NCBI RefSeq assembly: GCF_002994745.2 | Contig: NC_037091.1 | Location: 26,231,789-26,295,788 of the forward strand | DNA from: Rosa chinensis | Lineage: Eukaryota; Streptophyta; Magnoliopsida; Rosales; Rosaceae | Direction of reading: 5' to 3' | DNA: 64,000 nt | Part shown: piece after piece, positions 1-12,255 of the stretch | Position numbering within the stretch: the first letter of the stretch is position 1 | Layout: each line of letters begins with the position of its first letter | Notes under the pieces: generated by a model | Database searches by the model: none | Told to the model about the DNA's origin: nothing | The model's input: the letters and a program-made list of their open reading frames with translations, nothing else | Program-made: the position numbers and the translations under genes

Positions 1-2722
1 GAGGCATCCTCATCATTTGAAAGCTTCTGACCTTGCAAATACTGATCAGATAGTCTCTGTTCCAATTCTTGAATGCGTTTCTCATACGAAAGACACTGCA
101 GCTGCTTCGTCCTAAGCATAGATTGCAAATGCTTTCCATACTCATCTTTCAGGTGCAAGGCTTCAGCTGTTTTCTCTGCAGCATCCTTCAATAAATTATC
201 CATTTTACTGTCATCCAATGATTCAAAGTCTACTTCAGGCCAGAATGAACAAATCACAGCTATTGCAGAAGCCAGTTCAGCTTTCAATTTTGCATTCTCA
301 ACTTCTATCTTACTAGTTCCAGCAATCTCTACCAATTCACTGCCTTCAATTAGCTCCTCAGATTTCCCAAGGCTATCCAATGTAAGCTCCTCAGCCTCTG
401 CTGATTGACTGCTTTCATTAGACATAGAATATGAACCTCTAAAAGAACCCTTAGAAGACAGTCCTGCCAAGTAATCAGGTGCATAACGGTCCAGGTCTGA
501 AATGTCAACATCAAGCAAACCAGTATCAAAAGGAGCTATATTGACATCACACTGATTGGGGGTATCATATAAACCCATGGATGCTAATACATCCCTGGGT
601 ATGTATGAACTATGAACTTTCAAAAACTCCTCCCGTCTCCTGACCTCAGCCTCCCTCTTTGTTGCAAGCCTCTCAGCTAACTGTCCAGCCATGCCCATGT
701 AGAGCTTTAGGGAAGCCTTTCTTCTTACTATTTCTGCTAGGCAGGCTCTATATGCTGGGCCAATCCCGCGAACCAACTTAATTTCAAAAAACAAATCATC
801 CTGGCGCACCATTGCCTCTCTAAAAACAGGAAACTGTAGCTTTGCATCTTTGATGATATAAGAGATGTATGTTATCTTTTGCATATAATTATGAAGAAAC
901 ATGTTCATTTTATTCTTTTTATCCTTGCAAAATTCAAGTAGCTTGGAAATTTTATTATCACAAGCCCGCATCCTAGGCAGGTGATTTTTGTCATGGACAT
1001 CATACATAGGGCCCAAGGCTGAAACCGCATCATGAGGACGAAGTGAGGAAGACAACTGGGAAGACAAGCAATCATCCACAAGTTTCTTGACAGTATTTAC
1101 ATCTTTGCTGCATAGATGAGAATCGTTAACCACATTAACGACATTCTAAAATACAAGTTCATCAGTTCAAGGCAGGGATTTAATATTTAACTTCAGTAGC
1201 CAAATTAAAGATGCAAATGTGATTCAAACTTTCACGTAATTGAAGTAGTCAACCCCACCAAACTACTATAAGCTTTGTCCCAAACACAATCTTTTAAGTA
1301 ATGTTGGAGGGCTCCAAAAGTTCTGAACAGACTCAGGTTTTCAAAGAAATTCAAGCACATATACATACGCAATAATAAACATTTCTGATCCTCGAACAGG
1401 ACATTGACTAACAGAAAATACTATGACAATTTATTATCCAGTTTTAACAACAAAAAATGTGTATACTAATCAGTCTGGTTCTGTAAAGAAGGATAACAGA
1501 CAAGTAATGCTCATATGTTAACTTCCAAACTAAATCTGGAATCACCTCCATAAAATGTGATGGACAATACAAATGCAGCATAGGACATTAACTGGCATAA
1601 CTCATGGAACTCTGTTGTCAGTTCCCAGAAACATATAGAAATCAAACACAATGGAGGCCCGAAACAATTTATCAATCTCCCAACCATTCATAAAAGGAAA
1701 CTGGACAGAGACAGACAACTAAAAAGACAATATATTAGATTGATACAATATTTTGGCAATAATTGAAAGGAAACTAACCTCAATGACTGCATTATACTCT
1801 TCTGCTCGTTAATATGTCGTTGGTGCTCCTTAATTGTCAGTTCCAAATCCCTAATAGGCAGAGGTGCCGTGTTAGAAAACAATTCCTCAACTCTCCGCTT
1901 CACCTCACCAAACATCTGCTTGAACTGTGAAACCTTATTCTCAAACAGTTTATGGGAACTCGTACAATTCTCCCCCACTTTCCTCAGGTTCTCGTCCTTT
2001 ACAAAATCCGACAAGCATTTACGGTTGGCAGTTTGTAACGCAGGATGAAGCTTGATGGATCTCAGTTTTTCCACATCCCTCCCCAGATTCACCAAAAGAT
2101 CAGAATGAATTCGATGCTGCTGTGAATATCGCTTCATGAATTCTGTATAGTTCTGGTTTATCATCCTATAGTATTGATCCAAATTACCCTTGGCAACCTC
2201 CACCGCCCTCTGTTGAACCTTTTGCTCCCTCAAAAGCCTCTCGCAATTGTCATATTTCACTTGGGTTCGACTGTAAATCGCATGACCCTTGTGGTAATGA
2301 AACCTAAATTCCCTTTCATAAGAAGGCAAGGCTTTCAAAGCAGGATCTGAGGCATCGTCCAAAGGATGACGATCGTGTGAAGCCGAGGGTGATCGAGGTT
2401 CGGCGATGTCAAGAATATCAACATGCTCAAGCGGAGGCGGGGATGAATGTGTCTGCAGCCTCGCTTTATTGAATATAAACACTTCCTCTCCATCAGCTGG
2501 AAGCTTATAAGCAGAGAGCGGGCGCTGCGGCTCAAGCTTCATATCGGAACACAGAACGAGCTGGTCATTGATATTAATATCAGAGACTGATTCGATATAG
2601 CGCATAACCGCCTCTACCGGTGTGGTTTCTTCACAATCAAGCTCAAATGAGTGCCCATTCTCAGCAACATGAACCAAAAGCTTGCCCTGATGAACCAAGC
2701 CTTGGGTGATACTTGAACTCAT
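1..2722 (-). CDS. ATG11: Autophagy-related protein 11 (ATG11), 5' portion, two exons visible
   Basis: Scaffold protein of the ATG1-ATG13 kinase complex; in plants it helps deliver autophagic bodies to the vacuole and acts in mitophagy (family knowledge). Exon 1 is 1779-2722 (944 nt) and exon 2 runs from 1107 to beyond base 1. The intron 1108-1778 has GT-AG ends, and joining TTGAG to CAAAGATG gives the family junction SLSKDVNTVKKLVDDCL. About 683 residues are visible of a protein usually near 1,150. The N-terminus (MSSSITQGLVHQGKLLVHVA) matches the family start. ATG at 2722 is the first in-frame ATG; the upstream open frame has none. The middle part is helical and coiled-coil-like (ATG17/APG17-like), ending in the window at LQGQKLSNDEDA. 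The acceptor at 1146-1147 was rejected because it puts the reading into a stop. The C-terminal ATG11 domain lies outside the window. Confidence 0.93.
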
Positions 2723-3254
2723 CTTATCCAAATCTCCACCACAAGCACCCCAGGCAACACAATCAAACAGGCAATGAAATTTCTTCCCCCCCAAAACCAC
2801 TTCAATGAAAAATCCCCAATTTTTTTTGAGATAAACCCCCAAATTATCACAAACCCACCGCCAGGTTCGCAAACCCTAATCAACACCAGCTGACAATGAA
2901 ATCCACAGAAAAGCCCCAATTTTCAAGGACCCACCACCACAGTATCTGCGACCCCAAATCCCTAGAGACAGTTTCTCCTTAAATCCCTCACCAATCACGC
3001 CCCCCAGAAAACAAGTGGAAAACGATTTTGACACAAAAGGGTTTCGGCAAGAAAGATAATAATCGAAAGCGATTACGTGAAGAGGAGGACCCTTCAGCAC
3101 GAGTTTTCCACGAAACCCCTTTCGATATATTTCTTTTGTTTCATTAAGAGTATAGGCAGCAGCAGCAGCAGTCTACCGTCTACGTTTTCTCTAGCTTTTC
3201 CTTCTTCCACAAATTTTATTTTTTGTCTTGCTTTCTCTCTTCCTCGTTTTTTCT

Positions 3255-3261
3255 TTATATA
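3255..3261 (-). promoter_or_regulatory. Probable TATA box of ATG11
   Basis: TATATAA on the minus strand about 530 bases upstream of the ATG11 start, next to a CT/GA-rich tract (about 3300-3350), a common plant core-promoter neighbour. It implies a 5' leader of roughly 500 nt. That leader would contain a 16-codon upstream ORF (ATG at 3144, stop at 3094). No transcript evidence was available. Confidence 0.45.
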
Positions 3262-3349
3262 AACAAAACAACGAAGCTTCTGAGGGAAGCAACCACCGCT
3301 AGCAGACTCTCTCTCCTCTCTGTCTCTTCTCTCTTCTCTCTCTCTCAAA

Positions 3350-4021
3350 GTACGTACAGAAAGCGAAGCAAGCAGCCCTATATCGCTTATCGCACCAAAT
3401 AAATTTGGGAGAAAAAATCAAATATGGGGGCTTTACCCAACATTTTCTGTGCAGAAATGGATTTTTTTTTTTTCAATATTTGTAAAAATAAACTCTTGTT
3501 TAGACCAGTAGTCTAAAGTCCATATTATCCTTAATGAAAGACTTATTTTGTAGGGCTGAACACGGGCCGAGTCTGTATAAAAAAATTTCAAGAACCGACT
3601 TGAGCCTGAAATTTTTGTGTCGGGCTCAAAGAGACGTGTTCAAGGATGAGGATAGCTCGGACCAAATTGAAACAGATCAGTCTCTCGAGCTTTTTTAAGC
3701 ATCATACAACTGTGTTATTGACAGCAGAATCATATATAATAATGTACCCACGTGGGGCTGACAAAAAAATTATCACCTTAACAATTCAACCTTTTTAAAG
3801 ACAATTAAGCTCAATGGAAAATGAACGGGGCACAGATGAACAGAACACCCTTAGCGTCAAATTCTTCAAACATCTTCTGAGGAAGGTGCATCTACCAAGA
3901 GCAGATTACTACGTTCCTCAGCAATGTCTTCCATCTTGTTTGTTTTAGCATTACCAACACATGCATCTTCATTCATCATCAGCACGGCTGCAACATCATC
4001 TTGCCTTATCCCTTTAAGAAT
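3350..4021. other. ATG11 upstream region with a hAT-like repeat fragment; no gene
   Basis: The stretch beginning TAGGGCTGAACACGGGCCGA at 3551 has the look of a hAT/MITE terminal sequence and is followed by sequence rich in GGCTCGA-type motifs to about 3700. No matching right end was found, so it is scored as a truncated repeat. A T-run near 3459-3471 could be the reversed poly(A) tail of the LINE remnant to the right, but no target duplication was identified. 3740-4020 looks like 3' sequence of LINE ORF1 or beyond. Confidence 0.35.
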
Positions 4022-5335
4022 CTAGGGAACTCTACTCCTACGTGGCTTTGGTCCTTTAGTCTTGTAAGCAGTCTTGTTATTACTGCCCTTTGGTTTACCC
4101 CGCTTTTTCGTTGGAGACAAGTTGATGACCCCGTTGACATTGGGCAACTCAAGGCCACCTTCAACATCTAGAGAAGTATCCACAAAATCCTTAGCCATCC
4201 TTGCTTTCTTACTTCCCTGGCCAAAATTATTCATAGAATGCAATCGAACTCCCAACACACTAGGTTGTTCAGGTACAGCCTTCACAACCAGAGTGGTGGA
4301 CTCCTCCGCCACCGGTGCCCAGCTGGAGATAGCCTGCAGATCTGAAAGAGAGAATCTCATATTCTTGAACAGAGATGTGAGAGCCGAAGAATTACCTGTA
4401 CCTTAGAAGTTAGGAGCAAACAAACCCCTAGAGTTAGGGCTTGCCCTAGAATTAGGGCATGAATGGATCAATGTATGTTCGCCTCCTACCTTAAAGCTCG
4501 CGCCCTTACCACGGCCTACTTCGGGTCCCTTTGAATTACCCACCGCCGGACTGGGATTCGGCGCCACCACCATGGCCGCTTCCAGGATGGGAGCCTCATC
4601 TGCAATCCCTAACGAAACCCTAGGCCGTGCAACCCTAGGGCTTCATAGATGTGATCCAAAAGCATAGATCCGGGTCGGATCCAGCCATAGTCCCTAGGAA
4701 GCCACCTGTTCTGGTCCCCTAGTCGTCGCTGATGCCTACGCTTTGGCCGCTTGTGTCACCAGAAAATGATCGCAGTTGTCAACAGTGTGAAACAGCCACC
4801 CACAATGCTTGCACAACCCCTTGATCTTCTCATACTACATCCCAACCGCCGCCTCAATGCCAGATAAAAAATTGAAAACCGAGATGTCCAAAGCCAACAC
4901 CAGGTATCCAGAAACTTCCTCATTGACGAGCCAATCAACACCACTGATTCCTCAGTCCGAAGTCGAGGAGGAAGTCGCCGCACCGTGACCCAAGTCTCCA
5001 GCAAATGAAAAGGGTCCGATCAATGTCCGACAACTCGTTATACTCGCCCAGTAGTAGCATCCGACCGTCATAAAACCAAGGGCCTCCATGAAGTATTTTG
5101 TTCCTCTCCTCCTTGGATCGAAAATGGAAAAGGAAAAGAAACAGTCCCTTTTCGGCCAGCGATATATCTAAACGCTCCCCCAAACCCTAAATAGCTGCTA
5201 AATTTCCAAGGATGCCTCGTGCATAGCCCGGCTTCAACTGGACCAGAGGTCCAACCAAGTAATGTTGTCACTTTACGACAACCGCCGTACCAATGTCACC
5301 AAAATCCACCACAGCCTGGCCAATAAAGGCCAACG
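4022..5335 (-). pseudogene. Degenerate LINE ORF1 (DUF4283 and zinc knuckle), body
   Basis: Nucleic-acid-binding ORF1 protein of a plant L1-type retrotransposon, shattered by frameshifts. Reading the minus strand from 5335: the segment at 5183-4935 matches the DUF4283 pattern (FRSKEERNKILHGGPWFYDG). At about 4830-4760 a different frame gives a CX2CX4HX4C zinc knuckle (CKHCGWLFHTVDNC). 4360-4022 is a basic C-terminal tail (KKRGKPKGSNN) followed by a stop. No ORF2 follows. The first 13 codons lie on the far side of a solo LTR, at 8441-8479. Confidence 0.75.
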
Positions 5336-5629
5336 TGTGATGCCCCGGAAATTCGTATTCATTTTCTGAGGATTTTTCAGAATTTAAATTGTGGGTATCG
5401 GACGGTTTCGTGGCTCGTGGATGGAGCGGAAGTGTTTCGGGCGAATAATAATTCAGGAAGCGTCATTTAGGGGGGGCGCAAGGGTTGACTTTTTATTCGT
5501 TGGGATTATCCGAAAACTTCCTCCACAAAAGTTGTAGAGCGCGTCGATACGAGTTCGTGGACATGCGGAACGCGAGAATCGGAGTTCGTATGAAGAAGTT
5601 ATGGGCTTCGGAAAAACTTTCCTTTTGGG

Positions 5630-5637
5630 TATAAAAG
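5630..5637 (+). promoter_or_regulatory. TATA box in LTR copy 1
   Basis: TATAAAAG, conserved at the same relative place in LTR copy 2 (43179-43186). It probably marks the LTR transcription start about 30 bases downstream. Confidence 0.5.
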
Positions 5638-6892
5638 GACAAAAATTTCCGGAAATTGCAAAAGAGCCCAGATTTCCCAAAATGGAAACCCGAGCTCGGT
5701 CTCTCCCTCCCGAGCCCGTGCGCAACCTCCATTTTCGCCGGCATAGTTATCCTTCGTCCGGCCACCTTTGGACTCGATTCAAAGTGGGTTCTCGTCGCCT
5801 CAATCCCCTCTAGAGGTCTAAGGAAGGATTGAAGAGAGATACGAGCTGTGGAGGGAGCTACATAGACTGGAAGAGGCCACTTCGGGGACGAAATCGCCTT
5901 GATCGGAGTTGGCTATTCGGGCCACCTTTGCTGGTGATTCTTGAGGGCTTTTGGAGCTTGGAGGACGTAGATGCTTCTCCCAAAGTGGCTTGGAGCGATT
6001 TCACTTGTGGAGGACGAATCGAAGGTTTGAAATTCTAGGGTTTCCATTGAGCTGTTTTGTTCTAAGGTAAAATTCGATCAATTGGTTCATAATTGGACTT
6101 TGGTGTAGTTATGAAAGTTTAAATTGGAGTTGAGATGAAGAACTTTGGTGTTGGGAGTTTTGTCAAATTCCGACTTTGGGCAGGCGGCGGCGCCGCCACT
6201 GTGTTGGTGTTTTCAGGCGATTTTCGGCCACCTCAGAGATAGTTTCTATCCCAGAGTTCGATCTACTCGTTGATACGAGAATTTCGATATATTGTTTGTA
6301 ATTTTTGGAGATCGTATGAATTTGTTAGGGTTTTTACGGTTTCGGACCGTTCGATGATTCGATCCGTGAGGATCCGACTATCCGATCGACTTGTGGTTTT
6401 GGCATATCGATCGTAGAAGTATTCCGGAGACATTGGGTGGTCTCGGATGTGGTTTCGCCTCAATTGGCGTCACTTTGGGGATTGTAGTTCAAAACAGGGG
6501 TTTCGAACTTAAATCAAATGTGAATCGTTACTAAGTTGGAACAGTATGTGATTAGGTACTTGACGAAGTACTTTGGACGGTTATTTTGTGGATTGGCGGC
6601 TTTGTGCTTTATTGAAGACGTAGCGGGAGTTCGAGGTGAATAATCTCACAAGGTTCATTAATGAACGAAATACCTTTATTGTTTTGAGAGTTATTTAGTT
6701 AACTGCAAACTATTGTTGGTATTAGTAGCATTCCTAAGTGAATGACCACGTGTGTATATATATATTTACGTGAAATATGTATATTCTTGTGGGTAGAGGG
6801 GTAATTTATGCTATAGGGATTGATGGTTTGCATTCTATTGCTTGAGACTTGACTTTTCGGGAGACAACGTGTTAGGAATTGGGAATTCCTAT

Positions 6893-7860
6893 TGTTTGGG
6901 ATGTCAAGATTTGTCGTTGGTACATCATGGGGAGTAACGGGGAGCTATCTGATGCTCATGAGTACGTGTTTTTAAAAGAGAGTTTCGGGGATTCTTTCTT
7001 TTAAAATGTCCTGGGAGGACTTGTGAATTATATTATATTTGTTAGGTTAATGATAGATATGATTGAGGATGTGTTGTGTGTCTAGATTGAACCGATTTGT
7101 TGTTGGTACATCATGGGGGTAGCGGGGAGCTATCTGATGCTCATGAGTACGTGTTTTTAAAAGAGAGTTTCGGGGATTCATTCTTTTAAAAATGTCCTGG
7201 GAGGACTTGTGAATCATATTCTATTTGTTAGGTTAACGATAGGTATGATTTAGGGTGTGTTGATGTGTTGTGTGTCCAGGTTGGACCGATGTGTTGTTTT
7301 GTCCAGGTTGGACTGATTTGTTGTTGGTACATCATGGGGGGTAGCGGGGAGCTATCTGATGCTCATGAGTACGTGTTTTTAAAAGAGAGTTTTGGGGATT
7401 CTTTCTTTTAAAATGTCATGGGAGGACTTGTGAATCATATTCTATTTGTTAGGTTAACGATAGGTATGATTTAGGGTGTGTTGATGTGTTGTGTGTCCAG
7501 GTTGGACCGATGTGTTGTTTTGTCCAGGTTGGACTGATTTGTTGTTGGTACATCATGGGGGGTAGCGGGGAGCTATCTGATGCTCATGAGTACGTGTTTT
7601 AAAAGAGAGTTTTGGGGATTCTTTCTTTTAAATGTCCTGGGAGGACTTGTGAATCATATTCTATTTGTTAGGTTAACGATAGGTATGATTGAGGGTGTGT
7701 TGATGTGTTGTGTGTCTAAGTTGGACTGATTTGTCATTGGTATATCATGGGGGTAGCGGGGAGCAATCTGATGCTCATAAGTACGTGTTTTTAAAAGGGA
7801 GTTTCGGAAATGCTTTCTTTAAATGCCCGGGGAGGACTTGTGTATCACATGTAAATTGTT
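6893..7860 (+). repeat. Tandem array of five 190-220 bp units inside LTR copy 1
   Basis: The marker 'catcatggggg..agc.gggagc.atctgatgctca' recurs at about 6918, 7105, 7325, 7547 and 7739, each followed by a TTTTTAAAAG..GAG element and a CCTGGGAGGAC element. Spacing is 187, 220, 222 and 192 bp. Copies differ by small indels; the last is the most diverged. LTR copy 2 lacks this array. Confidence 0.85.
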
Positions 7861-8440
7861 AGAGTTTCAATTAATATGATTCTGTCACGGGGTGACTTGT
7901 ATTTGTTTCTTTTGGGAAAAGAATGTGCTGTTTTGGGAAAACAGGGTGTGTGTCCCTTTTTACGAGTTGATGGGTTTCCTCGTTGGGTGAGTTGTGTGTG
8001 GGTGTTTTGGATTACTCATACGGGCTTGCAAAAGCTTACCGGGTTTGTTGTGTGGCAACCCGGTGCTCCATTGAAACGGTGTAGGGGTTATTGTTGCATG
8101 TCAGGATAATCGTGGCTGATGCTGAGGTAGCGTGCTTGCAGCTTAACAATGGGAAGCCATTTATGTGACTTTACCGTTATTAAGACTTCCGCTTGTAGTG
8201 AGCTCTGAGGAGCATTTATGTTTTATTTTGTTGTGGCAATTTAATTCGTAAGCTGTTGTATTACATAACTCTGTGGAGGGCGAGTATATGTTATTATTGT
8301 GGGTTCAGGGCATCAATGTGTACTTGGGTTAAAAGGAAAAAGTTTTCAGGTATTTTGTATTGATGGCTGAACGATCATGCATATATAAGTATGGGATTAT
8401 ATATCGATTTTTAATTTTGTTAAAAATCAGGGGCGTGACA

Positions 8441-8560
8441 CAACACCTCTTCCAACCGCGAAGCCATATTCTCTGCCATGCTACACAAGAAGGAAACGCA
8501 AGAAAAAAAAACCAGAGAGGGGCTAGGTTGTAGTTCACCCCTCATTTCTCTATTTTCTTT
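8441..8560 (-). pseudogene. LINE ORF1 start codon region, cut off by the solo LTR
   Basis: On the minus strand ATG at 8479 opens 13 codons (MAENMASRLEEVL) that stop exactly at the LTR edge, base 8441. Removing the LTR and one target copy lets the frame run on as AFIGQAVVDFGDIG from 5330 downward, a typical LINE ORF1 N-terminus leading to DUF4283. 8480-8560 would be LINE 5' UTR. Confidence 0.7.
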
Positions 8561-10890
8561 TATTTTATTATAATTTTATTCTTATATAAATTTCATTCTC
8601 TTCTTTCTTCAAATTTTCTTCTTGAGGCATAAAAAAACTCTTTGTTAACACTGAGGGAGCTTAGACATTGCTGGCTGAATCATCGTCGTAGTTAGAGACT
8701 GAGGGGCACATAAGTTAGAGAGGATGATCCCATCACCTGCGTGGGGAAAAAAAAGCTTTAAGGAGAAGTTAATCCATGGTGGCAAGCCTAATTTGAGGTG
8801 TTCAATGGGTTTGGAATTTGATAAGAAATTGAGAATGAGAATTATGTGGAATACGAGTTTTTCATGGAGCCCACAGAACCTTATATGGATGTAGACTCAT
8901 ATTTGACTTAGGTGGGAGGATTTTTGAATCTATTTTGACTTTGTATGGTGATAGGAGGATGTGATGGTGATGATGGGAGGAAGATGGTGGTGGGAAAAAG
9001 GGTGGAGGACCAACTTTTCTATGGTATCTTTTATCTTTTCACTCATTCGGCAGTGTGATAGTGGTGCAACCAGACAGGTCCTCGTGGACCTTTACGATGT
9101 TATGTCTTCGAAGGGGAAAGATGGGTGCATGTGGAGTATGTTAAGCCGAAGCAGCAGTGGTAATGGATCAGAAGGTAATTGTGACTAGGGAACGGGGAAT
9201 AGACAAGATGACTAGCAAAAGAGGGATTGATTGATTTTGGGTGGGAATTAATTCATATAGATGAATATTTGGAGTCACCTTCATGGTAAAATACATGGTA
9301 TGGGATATGTAAGCTTAGTATATTTTGTTATGTGGATTATCGAGATTAGACAATAGTTGCATCCATACATATTAATGTTATCTCTAATCTTTGTTATTTG
9401 AAGAGTTTATAGCCTCCTACTGGGTTGTTTATGCTCACCCCTTTAAACATTTTGCAAGTGATGAAAATAGTGTGAAGTTAATTTTTCTTCAAGGATGCTA
9501 TAAATATTGTGATATATGTGTTGTTGGTCATATTAAATATTGTGATATATGTGTGTGTTGTTGGTCATATTTTGTTTCCTAGAATAAGATTTGGAGTATA
9601 GATAGTATGTTTTTGTAACTTTTGGTATAAGACCCTCATGTAATAAAGGTTGTTTTTTAGTTTTGTATTCATGTCAATTATCGTTCTTTTCCAAATTTTT
9701 TCATACTTTAATTACGGAAATTTTATTTCTATATTTGGAGTATGAGTCGCACCTCAAAAAAAATACCAAAAATCAAGGAGTGACAAGGCGAAGCAAAGCG
9801 AAGGTAGCTTAGTGGTCGATGTGAGGAGCTAGAACCCTTTTTGATAGCGTTGATAGAGAATGGAGATTTTGCAGGTGTGGATGGCAGGTTTTCAGAGGTG
9901 TGTTGAATCTACCTTAGCAAAAAATCGAGTCTGGGCTGTGGAAAGGGTGGATGTTGGTGATGGTAAAGGTGGAGATTCTTACTCTGCTCATTGTAGCTCA
10001 GGTTTGGAGTGGTCTAGGGTGGTACAAACTAGCGGCAGCAACAACGTGAGTGTTGTTGGTACGACGGTGGTGATGGCGCAGGTGAGAGGGTGGTATTGGT
10101 GTTGAGTTTATTGTAGTACCATAGTTGGGCTTATTTTAATTTCTTATTGGGTTGGGTTGTGGTTCCCAAGTGGTGGGCTTGATGTCAAACCTTCCTGGCA
10201 TTAAAGATAGGTGGGTGGTGGCTCTTGCTTGGAGTGGTGACCGAGTAGATCAAAGAATGGCATAATTGGGCTCTAGATGATGGTGGCTTGGAACTGGCCT
10301 AGTTGCAATCATTTGCTCCATTACTCCATTGGTTTGGCTCTACTACTACTCGAGATTTGACCATGTTTATCTGTTTTGAGTGTTAACTATATTATACTCC
10401 GATCTATCGAATATATCAATAGTTGTATCCTGGTGGTTAGATGCCTAACGAACTACATACAAGCACTGAGTAGGGGCCAAATTTTGTGTAAAGGACATTG
10501 CCAACTTGCAAGCCTATATTGAATCACAAGATAGTCTTTTTGCAATTACAAGTCCTTTATTTTCATTCACATTTGTGTGTTGTAATCTATATATTATTGA
10601 ATAAATTGTCGTTGTACTTACTTATATATCAGTATAAGTATATTTCAACTCATTGATACTTATCCAACACAGAGAGCGACGATTCATCACAGGCAAGTCT
10701 ATAATTCCAAGCCATGACTAAACTAGAAGCTTTGACATACCCCAGATCCTGACCCTTTGATTGAAAGTCAGTGTTGTGAAGATTTTGAAAATTTGTGAAT
10801 TGAAACTTCAGAGAGAGAGAGAGCCAAAAATATCAATAACAAAAAAAAAATACTTAACAAAAAAAAAAAACTTTATTACCCTTCGAAAAA
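8561..10890. other. No gene recognised; probable retroelement debris
   Basis: AT-rich sequence with only short ORFs. 9495-9570 holds a two-copy direct repeat of about 40 bp (AATATTGTGATATATGTG...GTTGGTCATATT). 10440-10690 has a Copia-LTR-like feel (ATTGAATAAATT, then CCAACACAGAGAG), but no ends were defined. No tRNA or conserved protein was seen. Confidence 0.4.
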
Positions 10891-12255
10891 TTAAGAATGG
10901 CACTGAGAGTTGACGACGTTATTGATGGTATGTCCTAGTTTTGATTCGTGAGGTATCAATATTCATTTAACAGCATGGAATTGTTGTGGATTAAACAACC
11001 CGGCGACGGTTCAGGCATTAAAGGTTCTCATTCAATAGCAGCGTCCTTCCATTATCTTCATCTCTAAGACCAAAGTGGATGATTGGGAGTACATGAACAG
11101 TCTGCGACTGCAGCTAAGGCTTCAGAATTGCGAAGTAGTTTGGAGTGAGGGGCAATCAGGGGGGATTGTTATGCTCTAGGCGGATGATTTGGATGTTGTT
11201 TTTTGCTCGAAGTTTGCCCATCACATCGATGTGGAGATTAGGGCTGCTGACGGCTCGAGTATATCCTGAAGATTGACTGGGTTCTACGGACATCCTGTGA
11301 CAGCTTCTCGTCATCTCATGTGGAATTTGCTTCTCTCTTTGGGTGAGGAGTCTGCCTTGCCGTAGGTGGTGATCGGTGATATGAATGAGTTGTTATATGC
11401 ATCGGAGAAGGAGGGAGGGGTGGTGCGATGTGAAAACCAAATGCAACCTTTCCGGGACGTGTTTGCTGAATGTGATCTGATCGATCTAGGGTTCATTGGC
11501 TCTCCCTTCACCTGGAAGGGGCCAAGGATGAGGAGCAGACTGGACCGTGCAGTGACCACGACCACCTAGTCTGATATCTTCATGGCGGGGGCATGTGTGT
11601 CATTTGGCGCCTATCCATGGTGACCATGTTCTGATCCTGTTGGGAGTTTTCCAAGTTCCACCGAGGCAGGTAGTGAGGCAGCGGCATCAGTTCCTCTTTG
11701 AGAGTTGTTGGATGCAGCGTCCAGATGCCTGGATGTCGTGCAAGAGGGGTGGGAGGTTGCTGTCCTTGGTTTTCCTATGTTCCAGGTCTGTAAGAAGATT
11801 ACACAGACCCGGTTCTCTCTGAATGATTGGCAGAGACGGGTTTTTGAAGTTCGTAAACGAGAGATTGGGCTGTTAAGGGAAAGATTGCAATCCCTACTTT
11901 CTCAGCCTCTATCCGAGTCAAATCAACAAGAGAGTGTTCTGTTGAATTATTGGAAGCTTTGCTCGAAGAAGAGAATGCTTATTGGCGTCAACACTCTAAG
12001 GTGACTTAGCTAGCAAAGGGAGATAGAAATACTAAGTACTTCCATCGAAAAGCTTTAAACAGGAGAGCCAAGAATCGATTGCAAGGGCTTTTTTTATCAC
12101 AATGGTACTTGGCAAGAGTCGGCAGAAGGGATGGAGTCTGTTGTGCTTCATTATTTTTCTAAAATGTTCAAGGCAAGTGAAATTGATTACGGTCATATGC
12201 ATTCTGTTATTGATCTATTGCAGCCTAGGGTTATGGCAAGTATGAATACCGAACT

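Larger units (their letters stand above)
5336..8440 (+). mobile_element. Solo LTR, family A copy 1 (gypsy-type, about 3.1 kb)
   Basis: Starts TGTGATGCCCCGG and ends GGGGCGTGACA, so it has TG...CA ends. It is flanked by CAACG (5331-5335) and CAACA (8441-8445), a 5-bp target duplication with one change. A TATAAAAG box at 5630-5637 fits an LTR promoter on the plus strand. No second LTR, PBS or pol gene adjoins it, so it is best read as a solo LTR. The length and the GCCCC/GGGGC ends recall Tekay/Del-type chromovirus LTRs (inference). It interrupts LINE ORF1 after codon 13. Copy 2 is at 42885-45999. Confidence 0.8.

Noticed and set aside
1141..1147. Alternative acceptor (TTTTAG) for ATG11 exon 2
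   Set aside because: Joined to exon 1 it leads to a stop within about 16 codons; the acceptor at 1108-1110 restores the family sequence.
2723..2872. 50-codon N-terminal extension of ATG11
   Set aside because: The frame is open but starts at TTG, contains no ATG, and the family begins at the Met encoded at 2722.
5493..5765. ORFs in the first part of LTR copy 1 (and 43017-43387 in copy 2)
   Set aside because: They lie in LTR sequence, are not conserved between the two copies in frame, and match no retroelement protein.
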